Shown piece after piece: positions 41,898 through 49,761 of a DNA stretch of 64,000 nucleotides; positions within the stretch are counted from its first letter, which is position 1; each line of letters starts with the position of its first letter. Below the pieces are notes generated by a model. That model searched no databases. It had not been told where the DNA came from and saw nothing but the letters and a program-made list of their open reading frames with translations. This DNA is from Jingweiarchaeum tengchongense (GTDB taxonomy: Archaea > Nanobdellota > Nanobdellia > Jingweiarchaeales > Jingweiarchaeaceae). The translations under genes and the position numbers were made by a program. The stretch is from the NCBI GenBank assembly GCA_038874075.1, contig JAVZDD010000003.1:1-64000 (forward strand), given 5' to 3'.

Positions 41898-41926
41898 GAC
41901 CTTTTGCAGACTATCTGCTATAGGTC
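41898..41926 (-). promoter_or_regulatory. Leader hairpin six bases before the giant gene start
   Basis: The plus-strand sequence is GACCT-TTT-GCAGA-CTA-TCTGC-TAT-AGGTC: two perfect 5-base-pair stems separated by a symmetric 3x3 internal loop and closed by a 3-base loop. In the minus-strand transcript the 3' arm contains AAAAGGTC, whose AGGT is the only Shine-Dalgarno-like tract before the ATG (8-10 bases away). Folding would pair that tract. The anti-Shine-Dalgarno CCUCCU is present in the 16S gene of this window. Translational control of the giant protein is therefore plausible. Confidence 0.5.
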
Positions 41927-41970
41927 ATTTTTCATTTTCCGTCCATCGTACGTAAAGTAATCTAAGAATT

Positions 41971-42023
41971 GGATTATTTATAAGCTTTTACAAGTATTTG
42001 TACAAATATTTGTACAAATACTT
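41971..42023 (-). promoter_or_regulatory. Giant-gene promoter: TATA box plus perfect 32-base palindrome
   Basis: Bases 41992-42023 are a perfect 32-base palindrome made of two abutting copies of ATTTGTACAAAT, itself palindromic, flanked by AAGT and ACTT. On the minus strand it is followed directly by CTTATAAATAAT (41971-41985), a good TATA box. This would start transcription near 41950, about 60 bases before the giant ATG. The palindrome occupies the position of the upstream element/BRE, as expected for an operator of a dimeric or tetrameric regulator. It also contains two bases of the stop codon of the upstream gene. A perfect palindrome of this length is not expected by chance in 64 kb. Confidence 0.7.
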
Positions 42024-44205
42024 AAGAAGTTTTGTTTACTAAAATTGTGATATTACCTGTATAAACATCAGCTACTTGCCCTGCTGGAACGAAAAGCCAC
42101 CAATAAATTGGGATTATACTACCACTTTGTATGTTCTGTTGGAACAATATGAATTGATTCAAGAGTAAATTCATTTTTGAAGCAGGATTTGAATTGTTTG
42201 CGCATTTTAAATTATTTACACTTATTGAACTTGCGCTTCCAATTAAATCTGTGTCTCCTCTCAGCCAAATCGATGTGTTCACATTTGATTCAATGTAAAC
42301 ATTCATTGGAAACCCCTGAATTCCTGTACCACATTCTGTTTTCGAACCATCACTCGCATTTATTTCTATTCCAGTTCCGGTCACGCTACCAAAGCAAATC
42401 GGATAATTTGAAAGTGTGACGCTTAAGAATTCTTCAACTATATTTACAGTGGTGTAGTCTGTTTTATTTGATTGTACATAGGGACTATCAGAAACAAAAT
42501 TAACATCGAGTTTGTAACTGCTCCCAACATTACCAGTGACATTCACGGTCCATTTTAAGCTGCAAGGTGGACTATTTAAATTTAAATTTCCACATTCTTG
42601 TGGGTTTGATTCAATCGTATAGAAAGGTATTGCATATACACCGTTCCCCTGTACATTCGTGTCTGGATTTGAGTTTGATGTATTGTATCTCAATGTACCA
42701 TTTACTTTTCCACAAACAGCACCCTGTGGTCCAGCGCAGGTAACATTTGCTATCAATACAAAAGTTTGATTTTGTGCATAATTATTCGTTCCAGTTGGCG
42801 ATATTAGTGTCACATTGAGATATCCGACCGGCGGATGGAATGATATTGAATAGGCCTCAAAAGTAGAAACCGTTGTGTCTGCTGTTATTATAGAATCACC
42901 GTAATTTACATAATTAGTTCCATCAAAACTGAATGAACCAATGTCAAAATTACTATTTAATCTTGCACCGATTATGTTGATAGTATCACTATCTGTTGGA
43001 TTCGTGTATAATGATATCCATGCGCCAGTTCCAGCATAACTTGAAAAAGTAGTTGTGGAAGAAGTACATAGTGGTGAACAGGTTCTTTGGCTTAGAGTTG
43101 TACCAGTCGTATCTGTATCCCAAACCAATCTACCAGTAGAGCCAGATGGGTTCCATGCAAAGTCAGCACATCTTGCTGTTGCCAAATCAACTGTTCCATC
43201 TATATTGGCTGTTATCGTCCATGAAGAACCATTCCAGTACATGGTATCTAGATCAGAGCCACTGTTGATGGAAACCGCCATTAAATCATCACTAGCAGGA
43301 TCTGCTTTTAATGTAAGCCATCTGGTATCCTGGTTATCCCCAGCATCCAAATCACCGATGTCTGCAACAGTCCAAGTTGAACCATCCCAATATCGTCCGA
43401 CTACTGCACCGATAGTGCCAGTCGCGCTTATGACCATGCCCTTACTTCCATCTGATGCGTATTTTACTGCTATGGCTTCATATCCACCCGTAGCAGTCGC
43501 AGCATCTGTTAATTCTACTCTATTACCCCAAGTGTTTCCGTTCCAAACCCAAGCATTTACATCACTACCCGAGGAATCAAAGCCGACTAGTATTATTTCT
43601 TCGCTATTACTAACAGGTTTTCTATCTAATTTTACCCAACTATATTGAAGATCACTACCACCATTAGCACTATCATCATCTATACAATATTCGACAGATT
43701 CTGAAAAGCTTGTTGAAGTTGCTGGCAAAATTTTGTAAGCCAAATCACAATTCACGCTTGTATTTAAAACACCATAAACCACTAATAAATCCCCAGTCTT
43801 TGTTTCGAATTCAATATCAAACCTTCTTGAGTGTGGTGTAGGTGCTGTGCTCCAGACTTGCCCAATGTTATTAGTGATAATCCATGAATTTGTGTTGTTA
43901 CAATTAGAAGTGCAAACATATGCGTCTAAATAACCATCATCACTTTGCGTAACTAAAACAATTTTTTCCGAGACAGGAGAATACTTAACTATCACTTCTC
44001 TTATAGGTGAACCTGCTGTTGGTAATTCGATTTCACTTCCCCAACTACCAGCATTAGATGAATTCCAAAATCTGATTTTTGGTGAATTTAATCCGTAGGT
44101 CCCAGTATTTGATCTATAAGCAATAATCGCATCCGTAGCGCTTACTGGTGACAGGGTGAAAGTTAAAATAAAAAAAGATAGCGCGAGAAGAAATTTTGAT
44201 TTCAT
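42022..44205 (-). CDS. Secreted propeller-like protein with Ig-like and surface-family C-terminal domain
   Basis: 727 residues with a Sec signal peptide (about 1-23, ending SPVSA). Residues about 25-460 contain repeated blades with W-x-G-x-T/S-W motifs (WVWNGNTW, RYWDGSTWT, MYWNGSSWT) and D-x-DD-L-strands, which suggests a beta-propeller. Next is an Ig-like domain (about 465-600: LNVTLISPTGTNNYAQNQTF onward) with Cys pairs. The last about 125 residues (EEFLSVTLSNYPICFGSV ... FVPAGQVADVYTGNITILV) belong to the same domain family as the proteins at 47802-48353 and 49108-49761. No C-terminal anchor is visible, so it is probably held by partners. It starts 6 bases after the LamG gene stop. Its own stop overlaps the operator of the giant gene. 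Confidence 0.8.
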   Translation of the reverse strand: MKSKFLLALSFFILTFTLSPVSATDAIIAYRSNTGTYGLNSPKIRFWNSSNAGSWGSEIELPTAGSPIREVIVKYSPVSEKIVLVTQSDDGYLDAYVCTSNCNNTNSWIITNNIGQVWSTAPTPHSRRFDIEFETKTGDLLVVYGVLNTSVNCDLAYKILPATSTSFSESVEYCIDDDSANGGSDLQYSWVKLDRKPVSNSEEIILVGFDSSGSDVNAWVWNGNTWGNRVELTDAATATGGYEAIAVKYASDGSKGMVISATGTIGAVVGRYWDGSTWTVADIGDLDAGDNQDTRWLTLKADPASDDLMAVSINSGSDLDTMYWNGSSWTITANIDGTVDLATARCADFAWNPSGSTGRLVWDTDTTGTTLSQRTCSPLCTSSTTTFSSYAGTGAWISLYTNPTDSDTINIIGARLNSNFDIGSFSFDGTNYVNYGDSIITADTTVSTFEAYSISFHPPVGYLNVTLISPTGTNNYAQNQTFVLIANVTCAGPQGAVCGKVNGTLRYNTSNSNPDTNVQGNGVYAIPFYTIESNPQECGNLNLNSPPCSLKWTVNVTGNVGSSYKLDVNFVSDSPYVQSNKTDYTTVNIVEEFLSVTLSNYPICFGSVTGTGIEINASDGSKTECGTGIQGFPMNVYIESNVNTSIWLRGDTDLIGSASSISVNNLKCANNSNPASKMNLLLNQFILFQQNIQSGSIIPIYWWLFVPAGQVADVYTGNITILVNKTS

Positions 44206-44211
44206 CTTTGT

Positions 44212-45459
44212 TCACTTGTATATTTTAACATACTTTATAACTCCATTGAAATTATCAAATGTTTGTCCTGTCCATTTGTAGTATCCTACATCCGCCCCAA
44301 TTGAGATTGGAACTTCACTATTAATACTCTTTATTCTTGAAATATCTCCTTGAGCTTCGAGCATGCCGTCAACATACAATAATATATCATTTTGATTTAA
44401 AAGCACGAATATTTGATGGAATTTTCCATCATTATACGCTTTGTTTGTCTCAATCGATACAGAGTTATCACCATCACCAATATCAAATCTTATCGTTCCT
44501 TCAGAATTGACTGCTAATACAAAAAACTTCCCATTCAAATAATCATTTCTGGATATAATCGTACCACTTGAATTTGGATATATTTTAACATCAGTTTCTA
44601 TTTTGAAAAAATTATCATTTAAATAGAATTTCTCTGAGTCTTTGATTATTACATAATCTTTCTCTCCGTCGAAATATAGACCTCCATCTTTCATCTTGAA
44701 TTTATCTCCCGACGAATAGTCCCAAGTGAGCACATCTAATTTTGATGGAATGTTTTGGTTAATTGGAGAAATTACCGGTTGGCTGATATACTGATCACTT
44801 TGATTTAGTGTTTGCATTTGAATTGGTTCATAACCCAAAAATTTATAATCTATTTTTTCAATTTTAATTGTCATATTTCCATCAAAGGTTAAAATAAGAT
44901 CATAAGTACTATCAGTTAAATTTAAAATATCACATATCTCTCCACACATATTTTCAAAATAAAATGTTTCAGGTTCTTCGATCGTGAAATTGATTTCCTC
45001 CGTTACATTTATTGTTTGTGTAATTGTTTCATTTGTTGTCTCATTCACAAATGTGATGTTTTGTTCTCTTGTAACGTTCTCTGTAACTATTGTTTGATTT
45101 AATTCAAAGTTTTTGGAAAGTATAGTATATATCTTCCCATTATTCTCCAAGTAAATACTTAGGTTACCAGAACTATTTGCGATTACATAACCAGAAATTT
45201 TTACGGAAGTTAAAGTACAATTTGTTAGGTTGCAAGAATTTTTTAATATCCAATTGTAAATAGTAGGTTCATTTGTTTCAAAATTAATCTCATCCACATA
45301 GTTCAATTCAACCGGGTTCCATGTTTCGTAGATAAAGAAACCCGTGATTGAACTAATTTCATTGAACCCAATGAATATCACGTAGAGAGATAGAAATAAC
45401 AGAACTAAACTTATCAGATTTAGTAATGACCATTTGCTGAAAATTATTTTTTTCCTCAT
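44212..45459 (-). CDS. N-anchored surface protein with C-terminal LamG/concanavalin A-like domain
   Basis: 415 residues. A short basic N-terminus and a membrane helix (about 11-31) are followed by SITGF (37-41), the same pentapeptide that follows the first membrane helix of the giant protein. The middle (45-255) is beta-rich with many Asn-Xaa-Ser/Thr sites, including a run of VTEN/VNET/INVTEE, and Cys pairs. The last 150 residues read as a LamG/concanavalin A-like domain: GGLYFDGEKDYVIIKDS, FKIETDVKIYPNSSGTIISR, KFHQIFVLLNQNDILLYVDG and ISIGADVGYY. Such domains bind glycans or proteins. It lies between the MinD-like gene (60 bases) and the propeller gene (6 bases) on the same strand. It is a likely ligand-binding component of the surface apparatus. 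Confidence 0.85.
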   Translation of the reverse strand: MRKKIIFSKWSLLNLISLVLLFLSLYVIFIGFNEISSITGFFIYETWNPVELNYVDEINFETNEPTIYNWILKNSCNLTNCTLTSVKISGYVIANSSGNLSIYLENNGKIYTILSKNFELNQTIVTENVTREQNITFVNETTNETITQTINVTEEINFTIEEPETFYFENMCGEICDILNLTDSTYDLILTFDGNMTIKIEKIDYKFLGYEPIQMQTLNQSDQYISQPVISPINQNIPSKLDVLTWDYSSGDKFKMKDGGLYFDGEKDYVIIKDSEKFYLNDNFFKIETDVKIYPNSSGTIISRNDYLNGKFFVLAVNSEGTIRFDIGDGDNSVSIETNKAYNDGKFHQIFVLLNQNDILLYVDGMLEAQGDISRIKSINSEVPISIGADVGYYKWTGQTFDNFNGVIKYVKIYK

Positions 45460-45519
45460 TTTTTCTCACTGTAAGATAATTAAATTAATTCATTTGGATA
45501 TATAAAACTTAGAGATGGT

Positions 45520-46281
45520 TTATTCTAGTCTGAGTAAGAATCTAGCAATTTTATCAATTATGCTTCTCTCTTCCTCTTCTATGCCACAAAGCTTTTTTGC
45601 TAGTTCCTTGAATTTTTTCGAAGAACTTGCATTCGGATTCAGTAAAACAACAGGTATCTTGAAAAATAAACTTCTTGCGACTTCATCATCATGTGGTATT
45701 ACCGACAATATTGGAATATCACACATTTCTTCGATTTCTTCAATTTTCATTCTGTATTTTTTCTTATACATGTTCACAACAAGCCCAGTCAATTTTACAT
45801 TGTATTCATTCAACACATCTTTAACTCTCATCACATCAACAACACTCATGAAATTTGGATTTGCTACTAAAAGAACTTCGCTTGAGGCGAGTAATGTTCC
45901 CATCGTTTCTCTTCCGAATCCTGGTGCAGAATCAAGAAGTACGAAGTCTGCCATACCTAATACATCTTTTATCTTTTTCCTTAGGTTCACGATATCAACA
46001 CCAATCATGCTGTGCGAGGAAAGAGAAGCAGGAATGATTTTCACACCACTTTTGTGTTCGTATATTGCATCATAGATTTCATATTTTCCCTTTAACACGT
46101 CATTTATCGTAACAGAATAATCATGAATTCCGAAATAGAGCGCCAAATGCGAAGTAGATATATTGCAATCAACAATTATCACTTCCTTACCCAATTGCGC
46201 AAGACATACGGCCAGATTTGCAGTTACTGTCGTCTTACCAACTCCACCCTTTCCAGACATAATTCCAATTACCCTGGTCAT
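45520..46281 (-). CDS. MinD/ParA-family ATPase of the surface locus
   Basis: 253 residues. The deviant Walker A motif KGGVGKTT is at residues 11-18, VDCNIST at about 38-44 is the switch I strand, and LLDSAPGFGRET is the Walker B/switch II region. The C-terminus IDKIARFLLRLE could be an amphipathic membrane-targeting helix like that of MinD. The family forms ATP-dependent dimers that place cargo such as division proteins, chemoreceptors, pili and archaella. It overlaps the upstream 469-residue membrane-protein gene by four bases (ATGA), so the two are translationally coupled. Placement inside a surface-protein operon suggests polar or spatial positioning of the apparatus, not division-site selection. 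This is inference from context. Confidence 0.9.
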   Translation of the reverse strand: MTRVIGIMSGKGGVGKTTVTANLAVCLAQLGKEVIIVDCNISTSHLALYFGIHDYSVTINDVLKGKYEIYDAIYEHKSGVKIIPASLSSHSMIGVDIVNLRKKIKDVLGMADFVLLDSAPGFGRETMGTLLASSEVLLVANPNFMSVVDVMRVKDVLNEYNVKLTGLVVNMYKKKYRMKIEEIEEMCDIPILSVIPHDDEVARSLFFKIPVVLLNPNASSSKKFKELAKKLCGIEEEERSIIDKIARFLLRLE

Positions 46282-47687
46282 TTCTCTTCCTCTCTACTTT
46301 CCAATGCCTTTAATCTTTCTTCACATTTTTCCTTTATTTCATCATATGCATTCTTTGATATATTGCCAATTGCATATTCTTTTTCAATTATCTTCAATAG
46401 TTGTCTGAGTCGCTTTATTTTCTCTTTTGGTGCTGTCTCTTTTTCTTCAGCTATCTTTTCCTTTACGGCCTCCATGAACTTCTTATCTATTTCTCCCTTC
46501 ATCTTCTTTACATCGATTTGAGCACCAGGTATTCCTTTCTCCATCGTTCTCAATACTTCTGAACTATAGAAACTCAATATTCTAGCAAGCCTTTTTTCTG
46601 ACCATCGATGGTAAATGTAAATCGCAATGATTGGTATTGTGATTAACACGATATAAGAAATGATAATTAATGTATTCATCTTTGCATATTCTGGTAGATA
46701 TGGTAAATTGTTTATCTGTTCTTCACTTTTTGTCAGCAATTCATCCGCACTTGCAAGCGCAATCAATGCTTGGTCAAATTTTTCCTGCTCCAAGTACTGC
46801 TTGGCAAAATTTAATTGCATCTCAGCCTGTTGTATTAGCAATGAAATTGAAGACGTATTTCTTCCTTCAAATATCGCTGCTTGCATCTTTAACTTTGCAT
46901 CATTCAATCTAACTTCAAGTTTCTGCATATCGAACATGGCAAGTTCCTTTGCAGAGGTGAAAACGCGCATTAATGCCTTCTTGACATCAAACAAACCTTC
47001 TGCTGATGAAACACGCATCGTTATTTCATAATTCTTTGTTGTTGCATTTGGGGGCACATTTATTCTAAAAGAAAACACAAGCTCTGTGTTTGGTAGTATA
47101 CGATCGTAAATTTCCGGTGAAATCGTGTACCAATCATTTTCAATACCATCAATTGTGAACGTTAAATTGTGGAGTATTTCATCTCCACTGTTCCTCACTT
47201 TTAATGTAAAAAGTTTTGACCACCCACGTTCAGCGCTTATCTCAATTGGATATTCAGTGATGTTGAGATTTGTGGTAGTTATGTTTACGATTCCCTTTGC
47301 AACGTAAAATTGTTTGTTCGTAGATAAATCAGTACTCGTATTGCTGAACTTTAACTTTACCTTTAATAAGTAATTTCCTGGGGGTTGTATTGAGAAGATG
47401 TAAACTTCTCTAGACAAATTAACAAAGGCAGGAGCATCGCTAATATAAACGATTGTTGTTTCCCTTATCCAAGTACCACCATCCATCGATTCAATCCAAT
47501 ACTCTATTGATGCATCAGCGCCAGGACCACGTGTTTTGTTTATTAAGATATTAAAGGGTAAAAATTCTCCCTGTCTTACAATTGTCTTATCCAATTCAAT
47601 ACTGACTGTACCTTCCTGAATTTGAGCATTTGAAATAGAAAAAATCAATAGTGGAAGTACGATGAAGATGAAAATCTTTTTTTCCAT
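46278..47687 (-). CDS. Membrane protein with Ig-like ectodomain and cytoplasmic coiled-coil tail
   Basis: 469 residues. A signal peptide (about 1-21) leads to two beta-rich domains. The second (about 150-250) looks like a NEW3-type domain (SWSKLFTLKVRNSGDE style, NVPPNATTKNYEITMRV). A helical region (about 258-325) rich in A, L, E and Q follows, then a membrane helix (about 335-358), and a charged cytoplasmic tail. The tail contains EYAIGNISKNAYDEIKEKCE, the G-x-IS-x3-Y-x-E motif found in both coiled-coil proteins downstream of the giant gene. First gene of the minus-strand series, coupled to the MinD-like gene. A TATA-like TTATAAAA (about 47715-47722) lies about 28 bases before the ATG, so the mRNA is probably leaderless. 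It may link the surface structure to the cytoplasmic MinD and coiled-coil parts. Confidence 0.8.
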   Translation of the reverse strand: MEKKIFIFIVLPLLIFSISNAQIQEGTVSIELDKTIVRQGEFLPFNILINKTRGPGADASIEYWIESMDGGTWIRETTIVYISDAPAFVNLSREVYIFSIQPPGNYLLKVKLKFSNTSTDLSTNKQFYVAKGIVNITTTNLNITEYPIEISAERGWSKLFTLKVRNSGDEILHNLTFTIDGIENDWYTISPEIYDRILPNTELVFSFRINVPPNATTKNYEITMRVSSAEGLFDVKKALMRVFTSAKELAMFDMQKLEVRLNDAKLKMQAAIFEGRNTSSISLLIQQAEMQLNFAKQYLEQEKFDQALIALASADELLTKSEEQINNLPYLPEYAKMNTLIIISYIVLITIPIIAIYIYHRWSEKRLARILSFYSSEVLRTMEKGIPGAQIDVKKMKGEIDKKFMEAVKEKIAEEKETAPKEKIKRLRQLLKIIEKEYAIGNISKNAYDEIKEKCEERLKALESREEEK

Positions 47688-47801
47688 TAAAACTAATTTA
47701 AAGATTTGCGTTTTATAATTCTTTCTTTTTAAATCTTTTCCTGCATCTGTTTTTAAGTAAATCCGAAAGAGATTTAAATGATGAAAGTTTCTTATTAGAA
47801 C
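47688..47801. promoter_or_regulatory. Divergent promoter region of the surface locus
   Basis: This 114-base AT-rich spacer separates the minus-strand series (start 47687) from the plus-strand series (start 47802). A TTATAAAA-like box on the minus strand (about 47715-47722) and GATTTAAATG on the plus strand (about 47771-47780) each lie 25-30 bases before their start codon. Both transcripts are probably leaderless. No clear palindromic operator is visible between them. Confidence 0.5.
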
Positions 47802-48353
47802 ATGAACAAAGAATTTGATGCCATGTTAGTAGTAACAATTGCCATCATTGTTTTAGGAGTTTTTTCTGTGATCGCATACAGGGAAAACCTTGTTTCTGGA
47901 ATTGCTTCATTGACCGGTTACGCAACATGGAATCAAACAACTTCCGCGAGTGTTACAGTGAATGAGTACATCTCAGCAACTCTTTCAAACATACCAATTG
48001 ATTTCGGTAGCTTAGATCCAGGTACAACAAACCAACCTGCAACGAATAATCCATTATTAGTTCAAGTCGGAGCAGAAACAAATGTTGAATATAACATCAC
48101 TTTGAATGGTACCACTAATTTCGTCTCAGGTGGAAATAGTTTCTCTGTAGGAAATCTCTCTTACAACACAACAGAAATTACAACACCAACACCTTATGAA
48201 TTAAATGTTGAAAAAAATGCATACACGAATGAACCATGTCCCTGCGGAACACAAGCAGATAGAAACGTCTGGCATTACATTTCTGTGCCAGCTGGACAAG
48301 TAGCTGGAGCGTATTCAGCAAACATAAAAATCACAGTGAAGAAGAGTACGTAA
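47802..48353 (+). CDS. Small N-anchored surface protein (copy A of a duplicated cassette)
   Basis: 183 residues. An N-terminal membrane helix (about 9-26) is followed by SLTGY (36-40), matching the TGF/TGY motif seen after the helix of the giant and LamG proteins. The rest is one beta domain of the surface family: NEYISATLSNIPIDFGSLDPG at its start and ISVPAGQVAGAYSANIKITV at its end, with a CPCGTQADR loop. The same domain is in the protein at 49108-49761 and at the C-terminus of the propeller protein. I see no prepilin peptidase site, so I do not call it a pilin, although an N-terminal helix plus small beta domain could polymerise. First gene of the plus-strand operon; probably leaderless. 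Confidence 0.75.
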   Translation: MNKEFDAMLVVTIAIIVLGVFSVIAYRENLVSGIASLTGYATWNQTTSASVTVNEYISATLSNIPIDFGSLDPGTTNQPATNNPLLVQVGAETNVEYNITLNGTTNFVSGGNSFSVGNLSYNTTEITTPTPYELNVEKNAYTNEPCPCGTQADRNVWHYISVPAGQVAGAYSANIKITVKKST

Positions 48354-48400
48354 ATATTAAATATCAAAATTACCTAAGTTAAGAAAGCGAGGTGCAAAAA

Positions 48401-49111
48401 ATGACAAGAATAGTTAGCTCTTTAAAAATTGTTTCCATGCTTCTACTCTTTATAATGTTTCTAAACATTTCACACGCACAAAAGTGTAGTCTTGGAATGA
48501 CTCCTCTTTCTGCATCTGTGAGAGCGACCCCAGGACAAACTGCGATCATAATTTGGAATTTATATAACATTTATGGTGATAGATTAACACATGTAAGTTT
48601 GACATACACTTCAGATGTTGATTGGCCTGTTACATTTGATCCAGCGCTTAAAAATGTAACGTATGACATTGCAGGACAAATAGTAACTGTTACTGAGAAC
48701 TTGGCATTGGAACCAAATCCACCAGTAACAGTAAAACCTGAAGTAATTCCACCAGGAACAAACTATGTAAAACATCCATTCACTGATGAGTACATTCCTG
48801 TAAAGACTGTTAAAATATCAATAAAAATTCCTGAAAATGCTGAGGTTTGGAAGACACATGAATTTACAATATTGGCTGAGGGAAATTGCTTCACTGCACC
48901 TGGTGCAGTTATACCATCACTTTCAACTCCATTGAAAATTACACTTCAAGTGGTTCCAAGAGAATTTTATGAAAAGGCAGTTTTACAAATACCATGGTAC
49001 GTCCAATATAGCTATGTGATTATTGCAATCGTGATAATCGTGCTCTTAGGAATAATATATTGGAGTTATAGAAGAGGAAAAAAATTAACCCAAAAAGTGA
49101 GTAAAAAATGA
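48401..49111 (+). CDS. C-anchored membrane protein (copy B of a duplicated cassette)
   Basis: 236 residues from ATG at 48401. The frame is open to a GTG at 48392, but GAGGTG at 48389-48394 is a strong Shine-Dalgarno tract for the ATG, six bases away. A signal peptide (about 1-26, ending SHA) is followed by an Ig-like ectodomain (ATPGQTAIIIWNLYNIYGDRLTHV ... IPENAEVWKTHEFTI) and a C-terminal membrane helix (about 200-222) with a short basic tail. It is a paralogue of the protein at 49751-50473: both share NLYN/Y-G-x5-THV, IPENAE/VPNNAE-x-WKT and VVP-x-E-x-YE. The stop overlaps the next start (ATGA). It may dock the small surface proteins to the membrane. Confidence 0.8.
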   Translation: MTRIVSSLKIVSMLLLFIMFLNISHAQKCSLGMTPLSASVRATPGQTAIIIWNLYNIYGDRLTHVSLTYTSDVDWPVTFDPALKNVTYDIAGQIVTVTENLALEPNPPVTVKPEVIPPGTNYVKHPFTDEYIPVKTVKISIKIPENAEVWKTHEFTILAEGNCFTAPGAVIPSLSTPLKITLQVVPREFYEKAVLQIPWYVQYSYVIIAIVIIVLLGIIYWSYRRGKKLTQKVSKK

Positions 49112-49761
49112 AATTTGAAATACCACTAGGACATATCATTGCAATTCTAATAGGATTACTTGTATTTTTTCCTGTGTACAACTACCTAAGCTTTGGAAGA
49201 ATAGGAGTCGAAGTTACAGGTTTCGAAGCATTACCAAAAACACAGCAAGCACAAGCAATTCTAAGCATAAATAGATACATCAATACAGGCATCGATAAAG
49301 TACCAATTGATTTTGGTTCTGTAGATCCAGGTTACACATACAATGCAACTCCAAATTCTGGATGGCCTTCAGAATTAATATTATATTGGGAAACAAACGT
49401 TGAAACAAATGTAACATTTTGGGGCACTCAATACTTTTGCAGAAGTAATACAGCCTGTGATGTTGAGCTCGTGAATAGGTTTCAAATTGGTAACTTAACG
49501 TTCAATACCACAAGCATTAATTTCACGCAGCCAGGGGATGCATGGATGCATTACATTTGGGGAAAGTTTGATAATACAATTCCACAGAAATCAGTTAATT
49601 ATACAGAAGCGAATGCTGATTTGATATATAACACAACTTGCCCTTGCGGTGAAGAAAATTATACATTACCAAATTACTTCAGATTGTCTGTTCCCCCAGG
49701 TGTCAGAACAGGAAATTGGAACGCAACCGTCACTTGGAAAGTGATAGATATTGGAACATAA
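49108..49761 (+). CDS. Small N-anchored surface protein (copy A' of the cassette)
   Basis: 217 residues. An N-terminal membrane helix (about 9-25) is followed by VTGF (36-39). The domain begins NRYINTGIDKVPIDFGSVDPG and ends FRLSVPPGVRTGNWNATVTW, aligning with the protein at 47802-48353. It has an insertion with Cys residues (YFCRSNTACDVE) and a CPCGEENY loop in the place of CPCGTQAD. The start overlaps the stop of the preceding gene by four bases, and the next gene starts 11 bases before this stop. The two paralogues are diverged enough to serve different partners. Confidence 0.75.
   Translation: MKFEIPLGHIIAILIGLLVFFPVYNYLSFGRIGVEVTGFEALPKTQQAQAILSINRYINTGIDKVPIDFGSVDPGYTYNATPNSGWPSELILYWETNVETNVTFWGTQYFCRSNTACDVELVNRFQIGNLTFNTTSINFTQPGDAWMHYIWGKFDNTIPQKSVNYTEANADLIYNTTCPCGEENYTLPNYFRLSVPPGVRTGNWNATVTWKVIDIGT

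Noticed and set aside
43055..43648. A 197-residue open frame on the plus strand
   Set aside because: It is antisense to the propeller-like secreted protein, which has a signal peptide and clear domain repeats; the antisense product has no recognisable features.
47802..48353. Archaeal type IV pilin or archaellin
   Set aside because: The size and N-terminal helix are suggestive, but there is no prepilin peptidase site (basic residue-Gly/Ala before the helix), and no pilus ATPase, platform protein or prepilin peptidase gene is nearby.
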